A stretch of 26,736 nucleotides of DNA from Betaproteobacteria bacterium UBA5582 (GTDB taxonomy: Bacteria; Pseudomonadota; Gammaproteobacteria; Burkholderiales; Rhodocyclaceae), in assembly GCA_002425245.1 (NCBI GenBank), contig DILW01000125.1, forward strand, positions 1-26,736, written 5' to 3'. A program made the position numbers and the translations under genes. The stretch's first letter is position 1; every line of letters starts with the position of its first letter. This document shows, piece after piece, positions 15,605-21,397 of the stretch. Under the pieces are notes generated by a model. The model had not been told where the DNA came from. It made no database searches and saw nothing but the letters and a program-made list of their open reading frames with translations.

Positions 15605-15883
15605 ATGATCAAGCAGTTTCGCCACAAAGGTCTCGAACGCTTTTTTCTTACCGGCAGCAAGGCTGGCATTCAGGCTGCTCATGCTCCACGACTGGCGCGT
15701 CAGTTGCTGATGCTGAATGCGGCGAGTGGTCCGGAAGATATGGATAAACCCGGTTGGCGATTGCATGGACTCGAAGGTGCACTAGCCGGACACTGGTCGG
15801 TCCGGGTCAGTGGGAACTGGCGGATGACTTTTTGTTTCGATGGAGAACACGCCGTGCTGGTTGATTACCTGGACTATCACTAG
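15605..15883 (+). CDS. higB: HigB-type mRNA interferase toxin
   Basis: A 92-residue RelE/ParE-superfamily toxin, which cleaves mRNA on translating ribosomes until bound by HigA. The opening MIKQFRHKGLERFFLTGSKA, the central PGWRLHGLEG and GHWSVRVSGNWRMTF, and the end VDYLDYH are the standard HigB pattern, and 92 residues is the usual length. I choose the ATG at 15605 for this reason; no strong ribosome site is seen. The antitoxin follows 23 bases later. The toxin-first order is characteristic of higBA and opposite to most type II systems. Confidence 0.94.
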   Translation: MIKQFRHKGLERFFLTGSKAGIQAAHAPRLARQLLMLNAASGPEDMDKPGWRLHGLEGALAGHWSVRVSGNWRMTFCFDGEHAVLVDYLDYH

Positions 15884-15906
15884 CCGGCTTCGAAGGAGGT
15901 TTCAGT

Positions 15907-16197
15907 ATGGGCAGCATGTTCAATCCGCCGCATCCCGGAGACATCCTGCGTGAGGATGTGCTGCCGGCGCTCGCAATTTCGGTGACTGAAGCCGCCCGTC
16001 AGCTTGGCGTTTCGCGGGTTCAGTTGTCCCGTTTCATCAACGGGCGGGCCGGCGTGTCTGCCGATCTGGCGATACGCCTCGCCTTGTGGCTTGGGGGCGA
16101 TGCGCACACGTGGATGCGGATGCAGGCCGATTACGATTTGTGGCAGGCGGAGCACTCAGGCAAACCGCAGCCACAAGTACAAAGGGTGGCTGCCTGA
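15907..16197 (+). CDS. higA: HigA-type antitoxin
   Basis: A 96-residue Xre/HTH antitoxin that neutralises HigB and represses its own operon. The N-terminus MFNPPHPGDILREDVLPALA is the HigA hallmark. The helix-turn-helix is about residues 25-52 (VTEAARQLGVSRVQLSRFIN). The WMRMQADYDLWQAE segment is the conserved C-terminal helix. AAGGAGG stands eight bases before the ATG at 15907. A second, paralogous HigA-like gene lies on the opposite strand at 24869-25177, beyond the cassette array. Confidence 0.94.
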   Translation: MGSMFNPPHPGDILREDVLPALAISVTEAARQLGVSRVQLSRFINGRAGVSADLAIRLALWLGGDAHTWMRMQADYDLWQAEHSGKPQPQVQRVAA

Positions 16198-16227
16198 GCG
16201 GCATGTTGTCGCAGCGCGGCTCTTTCC

Positions 16228-16683
16228 CTACTTCCGCCACTTCGCCCACGGATCGGCGTTGTCTGCTGCTGCTTGGCGGTTCGGTGCCCGGGGGCGGGCG
16301 CCGTCGCGGTCGTGGGCGGCGGCTTTCCTGGCGCGTTTTTCGCGCAGGCGTTCGGCATCTTCCAGGCTCAGTTCGGCCGGTGCGCCCGGCTGTTGATCGC
16401 GGGGGATGATGCGGTCCCGCGGCGGCAGCTCGAACTGTTCGGCCGAAGCGCGCGGCAGGCTCTTGAACTGGTACAGATAGAAGGCTTCGACCTTTTCCCG
16501 CGCCCAGTCCGTCTTCTTGAGGAACTTCACGCTCGATTCGATGCTCGGGTTGGTGTTGAAGCAATTGATGTTGAGATAGGCGTAGAGAATCTCGAAGCCG
16601 TAGTGGTCGACGATCTCGGTCAGCAGTTGTTTCAGGCTGACGCCGTGCAGGGGGTTGTTCTGGTAGTCGGTATCGGTGCTCAT
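16228..16683 (-). CDS. VF530 family (DUF2132) putative DNA-binding protein
   Basis: A 151-residue protein. Residues about 8-68 carry the VF530 domain: NPLHGVSLKQLLTEIVDHYG, then INCFNTNPSIESSVKFLKKT and WAREKVEAFYLYQF. The Vibrio VF530 structure has been described as a putative DNA-binding fold; its role is unknown. The remaining half is a charged, low-complexity tail ending DPWAKWRK, longer than in minimal family members. The ATG at 16683 overlaps the stop of the AAA ATPase gene as ATGA, so the two are translationally coupled. Confidence 0.9.
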   Translation of the reverse strand: MSTDTDYQNNPLHGVSLKQLLTEIVDHYGFEILYAYLNINCFNTNPSIESSVKFLKKTDWAREKVEAFYLYQFKSLPRASAEQFELPPRDRIIPRDQQPGAPAELSLEDAERLREKRARKAAAHDRDGARPRAPNRQAAADNADPWAKWRK

Positions 16684-17798
16684 GGTGCGTGTGCCGTCGG
16701 TGGCGTTAGGGTTTGCGAGGTCTTGCCGGTGAGTTTCAGCCACTGATCCAGAATGGGCACGATGCGCTCGTAGCGCCCGTGGCCGTTGCGGATGATCAGG
16801 CTACGGTTGATCAGCCGCTTGATCGCCTGCTGGGCCGAACCGCGCGAGAAGCCGAGTGCATCGTACAGCGCCAGCGAGGATTCCGAAAACAGTTCCTGGC
16901 CTTCGAGCAGCAGCAGATACACGGCCTGATCGGACAACAGGAGATCGGCCCAGGCCCGCTCGCACCAGCCGCCGGCGCCGGTCAGTTCGGTTTCGATGTC
17001 CGCCCAGGTGGCGTCGATATCGACCGATTTGCGCAGCACCATCTGGCTGACCAGGCCGGTAATCACCTGCGCATTGCGTCCGGAGCGGTCGAACAGTTCC
17101 CAGAGCCGCGCCGTCGTCATCGTCAGGCCGGTGATTTCCCGGTGAATGCGCGCCAGATGGTCGACAAAGGGGCGCTCCAGCAGCGGAAAATCGACCACGG
17201 TGGCGAAGTTGAAGAAAGGCGCTTTCTGGTCGTTGAACAGGCGCTGCAGATCGGTGAGCGACGAGCCGGTGAAGATCACCGCGATATTGGGCGGCGCCAT
17301 GTCCAGCATCGTCCTCAGGGCGGCGGCGAAGCTGGTGAATGCCGTCGACGTCGCCAGGTGCTGGATTTCATCAAGAATGATCAGGCCGGGGCGCCCGTCG
17401 AGGTGCTTGACCCATTGCTGGAAGCTCGCCGAGGCCAGCGTCAATTCATTGGCCAGCGCCGGACGGGGGCGGTCGGCGCGTTCCACTTCGGCGGAAAAGT
17501 CGATGACGCCCAGATTGAGCCCCGCTTTCCCCCTGAGCTTGCCCCGCTGCGAGGGCAGCGCATCCTGCAGCGCCCGGATGAGCGCCAGGTGGGGCTGGTC
17601 CTTGTTCTCCCAGAGCGAGCAATAAAAGGTATTGACCACGCCTTTCTCCGCCGCCGCCGGAATCAGGTCGCGCTGCAGGTATTCCGTCTTGCCGATCCGG
17701 CGCCGCCCGAAGAAGGCGAGGCGGGACAGCCCTTGATCGAACAAGCGGGCAAGATGCTCGTGCGCCAGCTCGGGGCGGGGATAGTGCCAGTCGATCAT
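16680..17798 (-). CDS. Archaeal-type AAA ATPase with C-terminal winged helix
   Basis: A 372-residue STAND-like ATPase of the archaeal ATPase superfamily. Walker A is GRRRIGKT (31-38), Walker B is LIILDEIQHL (139-148), and FTGSSLTDLQ is a sensor-like strand. The C-terminal part (about 290-350: YDALGFSRGSAQQAIKRLIN and RSLIIRNGHGRYE) looks like a winged-helix DNA-binding domain. The family often sits in mobile or defence-related contexts, but the substrate is unknown. It is co-transcribed with the VF530 gene. An exact 9-bp inverted repeat covers its -10 box, suggesting repression, perhaps by its own product. Confidence 0.88.
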   Translation of the reverse strand: MIDWHYPRPELAHEHLARLFDQGLSRLAFFGRRRIGKTEYLQRDLIPAAAEKGVVNTFYCSLWENKDQPHLALIRALQDALPSQRGKLRGKAGLNLGVIDFSAEVERADRPRPALANELTLASASFQQWVKHLDGRPGLIILDEIQHLATSTAFTSFAAALRTMLDMAPPNIAVIFTGSSLTDLQRLFNDQKAPFFNFATVVDFPLLERPFVDHLARIHREITGLTMTTARLWELFDRSGRNAQVITGLVSQMVLRKSVDIDATWADIETELTGAGGWCERAWADLLLSDQAVYLLLLEGQELFSESSLALYDALGFSRGSAQQAIKRLINRSLIIRNGHGRYERIVPILDQWLKLTGKTSQTLTPPTAHAP

Positions 17799-17827
17799 GC
17801 TGTCTGTACTCCGAAATTATACTTTGT

Positions 17828-17851
17828 GTGTATATATCGCATTATATACAC
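17828..17851. promoter_or_regulatory. Inverted repeat overlapping the AAA gene -10 box (probable operator)
   Basis: GTGTATATA (17828-17836) and TATATACAC (17843-17851) are exact 9-bp complements around a TCGCAT spacer. The repeat covers the -10 hexamer and the likely start point of the AAA operon, where a bound repressor would block polymerase. The factor is unknown; the winged helix of the AAA protein is one candidate. Confidence 0.65.
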
Positions 17852-17868
17852 GGATTGTATAATTTCAA
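17841..17868 (-). promoter_or_regulatory. Sigma70 promoter of the AAA-VF530 operon
   Basis: On the minus strand TTGAAA (17868-17863) and a perfect TATAAT (17846-17841) are 16 bases apart. The start codon is at 17798, giving a leader of about 35 bases. The -10 box lies inside the inverted repeat at 17828-17851. Confidence 0.7.
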
Positions 17869-17893
17869 CGAGCTCCAGCAAGCCAGGAGATCG

Positions 17894-18304
17894 CTACCCC
17901 GCACCGCCACCGCGTAGCCACCAGACTACGGCGGGGGAGAGGGCGAGCAACAGCAGGCCGATGGAAAGGTAGTTGCCGCTGCGGGGATCAAAATCCCGCC
18001 AGATGCGCGACCACCTGAGGTGCATGAGCAGCCTGCCGATAGCCACGTCGAACGCAGCCATGAACCCGGCCAGCCCCAGCCCCAGGATCAGATGTTCGCC
18101 AATGCCCGCCGCGCCGATGTCGGGAACAAAAAAGTAGCAAAGCCCAAACGCCAGCAAGCTGCCGCTCACCACACTCAGCTTGATGGCCAGCACCTTGCCC
18201 ACCCTGGGGGCAAGCAGAACGGTCCGGGCGATACCGTGCAAGGTCTCGGCACCCGCCAGCAGCAGGCAAAGCGAGGCGAAGCGGAGGAAATCGATGGCAT
18301 TCAT
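17894..18304 (-). CDS. Small inner-membrane protein of unknown function
   Basis: A 136-residue protein with four predicted membrane helices: about 5-25 (FLRFASLCLLLAGAE), 40-60 (IKLSVVSGSLLAFGLCYFF), 68-92 (LILGLGLAGFMAAFDVAIG) and 112-130 (YLSIGLLLLALSPAVVWWL). A conserved-looking polar pair GAETLHGIAR lies at the end of helix 1, and a cytoplasmic loop HLRWSRIWRDFDPRSGN precedes helix 4. I do not recognise the family. It is upstream of the AAA gene on the same strand but separated from it by that gene's own promoter. Confidence 0.75.
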   Translation of the reverse strand: MNAIDFLRFASLCLLLAGAETLHGIARTVLLAPRVGKVLAIKLSVVSGSLLAFGLCYFFVPDIGAAGIGEHLILGLGLAGFMAAFDVAIGRLLMHLRWSRIWRDFDPRSGNYLSIGLLLLALSPAVVWWLRGGGAG

Positions 18305-18663
18305 GGTCGTTGAATTCAGCGGTCAGTAGTTCAATCGCGGTGCCAGCTTAACAGCACGCCAGTTTTCGGCCAGCAGTGCTGATGGTGGCCAGCGGCCGGG
18401 AGCGACCTTCTGGCGCACTCGGCATCGCGGACCTTGGCATGGTCCATGTGACTACCGATTGCCTGGAAGAAGGGCATCGGATAATCTGGATGTCATTGCG
18501 AGGTCGGGGGGCATGGAACCGACTCCCCGTATCGTGCGTGTTCAATCGGGTTGGTCTTGCGGTGCCCCACTAAAATTTGCTAAACCGTTGAAATAATATG
18601 AATCTGGATTTTTTGCAGCCTGTTTGACGGATTGCTTTCCGCCGATTAGGTGCCACATTTAAC
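18305..18663. other. Stretch without an intact gene, left border of the cassette array
   Basis: These 359 bases separate the membrane protein from the first cassette. No intact gene with a ribosome site is seen. Part of it (18376-18500) may be a toxin-gene remnant, listed separately. The last 60 bases end in AAC directly before the first cassette boundary GTTAGAC. No R''-type box complementary to GTTAGAC lies upstream, so this side is not an ordinary attC. It could be a decayed attI site, but I cannot demonstrate one, and no tyrosine-recombinase gene is present. Confidence 0.6.
18376..18510 (+). pseudogene. Possible remnant of a BrnT-like toxin gene
   Basis: The plus-strand reading GRERPSGALGIADLGMVHV, then TTDCLEEGHRIIWMSLRGR, resembles the C-terminal half of BrnT toxins. 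In that family an ER-x-x-ALG segment, a strand of V/T residues, and an (I)RIIS-A-R segment occur in this order. No ribosome site, N-terminal half or BrnA antitoxin is seen. The resemblance is weak and could be chance. Confidence 0.25.
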
Positions 18664-18685
18664 GTTAGACCACTCAGTCACCCCC

Positions 18686-19126
18686 ATGGAACCTAATCTC
18701 GCTACTCGAAAACCAATAAACGAACTCACCGTAGCCGACCTTGAGACATACCCTATCTGGGAGTTCGCTGACGATGAAGAAGGTGTCCCCGGGAGGGATG
18801 AAACCTGGGTTCGTCCCGTTGCTACTTGTGTGGTACCAAGTAAGGCATTTTCGATAACGGTGGCAGCCGAAATCACTACGGCGTCAGGTCAAATGTATCC
18901 GGGCTTTGTTGGCTGTTCATCATTCAACGGCCTTGATGTAAATGCTGTCGGAATTTTAGTCAAAGGCGAGTACGTCGTCTTCCAGGTTCATTTGCTGTTA
19001 CCCAGCCTCCGGGAGAGAGCTATTGCCAAGCTCGGTCTAACTGAAAACGAGGTCTTCCCTCTTCAATACGCGGTTCGTATCCCAGTAGAAGGCCAAGCAG
19101 GTATCGCTCAAGGAGTTATTTCGTAA
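18686..19126 (+). CDS. Cassette 1 protein, unknown function
   Basis: A 146-residue protein starting MEPNLATRKPINELTVADLE. The N-terminal part YPIWEFADDEEGVPGRDETW followed by VRPV is a pattern I have seen in several small hypothetical proteins, often cassette-borne, without known function. The rest is mostly beta strand (SKAFSITVAAEITTASGQ, GILVKGEYVVFQVHLLLP), suggesting a compact domain. The ATG is 22 bases after the cassette boundary. There is no Shine-Dalgarno sequence, only a pyrimidine-rich run, as in cassette 6, so translation may be leaderless or coupled. It fills cassette 1 (18664-19213). Confidence 0.82.
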   Translation: MEPNLATRKPINELTVADLETYPIWEFADDEEGVPGRDETWVRPVATCVVPSKAFSITVAAEITTASGQMYPGFVGCSSFNGLDVNAVGILVKGEYVVFQVHLLLPSLRERAIAKLGLTENEVFPLQYAVRIPVEGQAGIAQGVIS

Positions 19127-19148
19127 TGCAGGTACTTTTCACCCCGAG

Positions 19149-19220
19149 GTCTAACATTACGCTCCAGCCGACCGTCAAAAAGCTACGCTTTTTGCCATCG
19201 GCTGAGCTTGCACGTTGGGC
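19149..19220 (+). repeat. attC site of cassette 1
   Basis: R'' GTCTAAC (19149-19155) and R' GTTGGGC (19214-19220) bound a 72-base imperfect palindrome. Left arm GCTCCAGCCGA pairs with TCGGCTGAGC except for one extra C, the expected extrahelical base. The apex is AAAAAGC-TAC-GCTTTTT. Confidence 0.9.
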
Positions 19221-19224
19221 GGCA

Positions 19225-19455
19225 TCAAAACAGCCCAGGATCGCCAGCGCTTGCCGAATTGGTTTGCACGTCAATGTCGGCTTTCCATGGGTTCTGTGTC
19301 AGGGCCGGTTCGTCGTCTTCTTCCGGCGCCTCGTCCTCAATATCAAACACCGCACCGCAGGCGGCGCAGCGGTAAAGCCGTTCGTCACCGCCGGGCATGT
19401 CGTCGCCTTCGTCGTACAGGTAAGTGGTTTTGCATCCGCAGTCAGGGCATGCCAT
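19225..19455 (-). CDS. Cassette 2 zinc-ribbon protein, reverse orientation
   Basis: A 76-residue protein read against the cassette direction. It has a two-knuckle zinc ribbon: CPDCGC near residues 3-8 and CAACG near 31-35, with KTTYLYDEGDDMPGGDERLYR between. A very acidic stretch follows (DIEDEAPEEDDEPA). Such ribbons bind zinc and commonly mediate protein or nucleic-acid contacts; the acidic tail could mimic DNA. The ATG at 19455 has GAGAGGA five bases upstream, and the frame ends five bases inside the cassette start, so the cassette is sized to this gene. Reverse-oriented cassette genes need their own promoter and are typical of antitoxin-like or self-sufficient cargo. Confidence 0.78.
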   Translation of the reverse strand: MACPDCGCKTTYLYDEGDDMPGGDERLYRCAACGAVFDIEDEAPEEDDEPALTQNPWKADIDVQTNSASAGDPGLF

Positions 19456-19479
19456 TTCAGTCCTCTCCGGGCGTCAGCC

Positions 19480-19547
19480 GCCCAACATTTCAGTCAACGC
19501 GGACCTTCGCGGCTGCGCCGCTCGGCCCGTTACTGCCAGCGTTAGCC
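19480..19547 (+). repeat. attC site of cassette 2
   Basis: R'' GCCCAAC (19480-19486) and R' GTTAGCC (19541-19547) enclose 54 bases. CAGTCAACGCGG pairs with the region before R' (CCCGTTACTG), with an extra C in the left arm. The apex is GCGGC-TGC-GCCGC. Confidence 0.85.
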
Positions 19548-19552
19548 ATCTT

Positions 19553-19969
19553 ATGACTGACGTATTTGGTTTCCCCATCGCAATGGCTGTCTCCATGGCC
19601 ATGATCGCCATCGCCTATTTTTTCGCTGTGCACAGTCCGGTGCTACTGGCTCTATTCGCTGTGTGGCGCCAGCGAAAGACAATGCCGCGTCGAGTCTTGT
19701 TTGTTGGCACTGTCATGGGTGCAACTTATGGCCTGCTCGTCGTGTTTCTCATGGCCATTTGTGTGCCAATTTCGGCCTTTTTGGTCTTCATCGTCCCGGC
19801 ACTCAAAGACCAAGGTTATTTGAAAAGCTCTGTCTTTCTAGCCGTCGCAGATTTTGTCGTTGCATGGTGGTGGGCTCTCCTGCCGTTTGCTGTTCTTCTC
19901 CCAGCCATCTTCATTTCGCGCTATTTCGCAGCGCGGTGGAGCCGTATCGTCGAGGCGCTCGATGGCTAA
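19553..19969 (+). CDS. Cassette 3 integral membrane protein
   Basis: A 138-residue hydrophobic protein, MTDVFGFPIAMAVSMAMIAI onward. There are four likely helices: about 8-26, 46-66 (VLFVGTVMGATYGLLVVFLM, continuing to 80), and 95-125 (FLAVADFVVAWWWALLPFAV). A short basic loop WRQRKTMPRR after the first segment suggests the positive-inside side. No family is recognised. The start is 12 bases after the cassette boundary, and the TAA stop lies inside the R'' box of the attC (GGCTAAC), so the gene fills the cassette exactly. Membrane proteins are common cassette cargo. Confidence 0.78.
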   Translation: MTDVFGFPIAMAVSMAMIAIAYFFAVHSPVLLALFAVWRQRKTMPRRVLFVGTVMGATYGLLVVFLMAICVPISAFLVFIVPALKDQGYLKSSVFLAVADFVVAWWWALLPFAVLLPAIFISRYFAARWSRIVEALDG

Positions 19970-20035
19970 CATCACAATCCACCGGACCTTCGGCAAGCTG
20001 CGCTTGCCTTCGTCCGGTGATTTTCAACGTTATGC
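19964..20035 (+). repeat. attC site of cassette 3
   Basis: R'' GGCTAAC (19964-19970) to R' GTTATGC (20029-20035), 72 bases. AATCCACCGGAC pairs with GTCCGGTGATT with one extra C on the left. The apex is GGCAAGC-TGC-GCTTGCC. It is closely similar in sequence to the attC of cassette 4. Confidence 0.9.
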
Positions 20036-20043
20036 GTCATCAC

Positions 20044-20481
20044 ATGAGTCTCGTTGAAGAAATCCGCCTATCTTGGGGCTGGGTTGGCCTTGAGCCTACC
20101 GAGATCGTCGGTGAAAACGAATTCGGAAATCTCATCGTCAAAGACGAAGATGGAAAGTACTGGCGCCTATGCCCAGAAGACTGCTACTGCAAGGTCATTG
20201 CAGCCAATCGCTCCGAGCTTGATGCACTGTCGAGCGATCAGGAGTTCCTTCGTGATTGGTACGTGGCAGCGCTCGTCTCGCTCGCCAACGAGCAGTGCGG
20301 TCCTTTAATTGAGGGAAGGAAGTACTGCCTCAAAATTCCCGGCATCTTGGGTGGCACATACGGTAGTGACAATCTCGCTACCGCATCACAAATTGACCTT
20401 GTGCGCATGTCCGGTGATATCGCTCGCCAAATCGAAGAACTGCCTGATCGAGCACATATCAAGCTGCGGGTGGTCGAGTGA
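20044..20481 (+). CDS. Cassette 4: DUF1851 / Tdi1-type immunity-like protein
   Basis: A 145-residue protein beginning MSLVEEIRLSWGWVGLEPTE. The pattern FGNLIVKDEDGKYWRLCPED, then CYCKVIAANRSELDAL, DWYVAALVSL, YCLKIPGILGGTYGSDN and a SGDIARQIEELPDRAHIKLR ending matches the T6SS immunity protein Tdi1 C-terminal domain (DUF1851, PF08906). Members neutralise effectors such as Tde1-type nucleases; the target here is unknown. An alternative ATG at 20032 is embedded in the R' box itself (GTT-ATG-C). No ribosome site precedes either. No cognate toxin lies nearby, so it is an orphan immunity gene. Confidence 0.8.
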   Translation: MSLVEEIRLSWGWVGLEPTEIVGENEFGNLIVKDEDGKYWRLCPEDCYCKVIAANRSELDALSSDQEFLRDWYVAALVSLANEQCGPLIEGRKYCLKIPGILGGTYGSDNLATASQIDLVRMSGDIARQIEELPDRAHIKLRVVE

Positions 20482-20482
20482 C

Positions 20483-20554
20483 GCATAACCTTTCAATCCA
20501 CCGGACCATCAAAAAGCTGCGCTTTTTGCCGCCCGGTGATTTCCAACGTTGAAG
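20483..20554 (+). repeat. attC site of cassette 4
   Basis: R'' GCATAAC (20483-20489) to R' GTTGAAG (20548-20554), 72 bases. AATCCACCGG pairs with CCGGTGATT with one extra C. The apex is AAAAAGC-TGC-GCTTTTT. The R' departs from GTTRRRY at its last base, and no matching R'' follows it. Confidence 0.85.
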
Positions 20555-20708
20555 CTATAGAAAAACCTAGTTCGGCGAAAAATGACCGCGACCCAGAAAA
20601 ATCCGACTTTCACAATCGCTCCAGAATCGACGATCGTCGTCCTCGGAGACATAAATCATCCCCAAAAATCGCCCCTCAATTTTCTGAGCGGGGTTTTTCT
20701 ACAGCGTC
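20548..20708 (+). other. Cassette 5: 161-base fragment with no clear gene or own attC
   Basis: It lies between GTTGAAG (20548) and the next boundary GTTAGGC (20709). The only forward reading of note is a 43-residue frame from the ATG at 20581 (MTATQKNPTFTIAPESTIVV) to a TAG formed at the GTTAGGC boundary. It has no ribosome site, and I do not call it a gene. The fragment contains a strong terminator. No CTTCAAC-like R'' exists, so it looks like a cassette that has lost its attC, or a chimeric junction. Confidence 0.5.
20672..20698 (+). terminator. Terminator inside cassette 5
   Basis: CCCCTCA (20672-20678) pairs with TGAG-C-GGGG (20685-20693) with a small bulge and is followed by five T. A matching A-run precedes it (20664-20668), so it could act in both directions. 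It would cut off transcription entering cassette 6 from upstream. Confidence 0.7.
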
Positions 20709-20747
20709 GTTAGGCGTCGCAATTCAACAATCACCAACCACCCCCAT

Positions 20748-21245
20748 ATGAACAGCGCAACCAGACTAATTGAGATTCATATCGTGCAAGCCAGACTCCG
20801 AGCCCTACGCTTGGTCGCCTTCACGGGTTCAGTCTTCCCGGGTGAGTGGAGTGAGCAATGGAACGAAGCGATAGTTCCTGACCTAATGGAGTTCGGCTTT
20901 CATGCCCGCAAGGTGAACGAGTTCTGCGACCTGATGGAAGAAAACTTTCGGCCAATAGACACCAGGGTCATACAGATTTCAGAAGGTGATCCCGGCAACT
21001 GGGAGCAAAGCTATAGAAATGCGCTAAACGCTCTTATGCACATGAAGACGTTTACTATTGGGCATGCGCATGCGGATCATCGAAAGATCTTCCTCGCTGC
21101 GTCAACAAATCTCATCGCCACCTACATCAAGGTGTCTACCGATCGATTCCCAGAAGTCACCGTAAGCATCTTCGGGTTGGTCGATTGCTTCTTGAGTCAG
21201 GTTATTCCAATCGTTTGCCGAAAGTACCCGCATCTACGTTTCTAA
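20748..21245 (+). CDS. Cassette 6 protein, unknown function
   Basis: A 165-residue, mainly helical protein beginning MNSATRLIEIHIVQARLRAL. No signal peptide or clear membrane helix is seen, although the C-terminal segment VSIFGLVDCFLSQVIPIVC is hydrophobic enough to pack as a core helix. Visible features are paired tryptophans (GEWSEQWNEAIVPD) and an H-x-H-x-D-H cluster (IGHAHADHRKIF) near residue 106 that could bind metal, which is speculative. I do not recognise a family. The ATG is 39 bases after the cassette boundary, with a pyrimidine-rich leader and no Shine-Dalgarno, as in cassette 1. Confidence 0.75.
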   Translation: MNSATRLIEIHIVQARLRALRLVAFTGSVFPGEWSEQWNEAIVPDLMEFGFHARKVNEFCDLMEENFRPIDTRVIQISEGDPGNWEQSYRNALNALMHMKTFTIGHAHADHRKIFLAASTNLIATYIKVSTDRFPEVTVSIFGLVDCFLSQVIPIVCRKYPHLRF

Positions 21246-21279
21246 GAGTTGCGCTAAAACACGTCATGCCGCAAGCGAC

Positions 21280-21373
21280 GCCTAACCCATCCGTTAAAGC
21301 CGCTACGGCCTTTGGCCCCCGTTGGGCGCTGCGCGATAAAGTGCCGCAGCGCCTTTTACCTATAGCGTTGGGT
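21280..21373 (+). repeat. Long attC site of cassette 6
   Basis: R'' is GCCTAAC (21280-21286), complementary to the cassette 6 start GTTAGGC. Two right-hand boundaries are possible: GTTGGGC at 21321 (48-base site) or GTTGGGT at 21367 (94-base site). The longer one is favoured because GTTAAAGCCGC near 21293 pairs with GCAGCGCCTTTTAC near 21347. GGCGCTGCG/CGCAGCGCC adds a competing inner hairpin. The shorter is favoured by exact complementarity to the next R''. Confidence 0.75.
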
Positions 21374-21397
21374 TGCCACGGCCATGTGGAAGCAGCA

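Noticed and set aside
18305..18663. attI recombination site
   Set aside because: Only the boundary AAC-GTTAGAC is visible; without an integrase gene or known attI sequence there is nothing further to support it.
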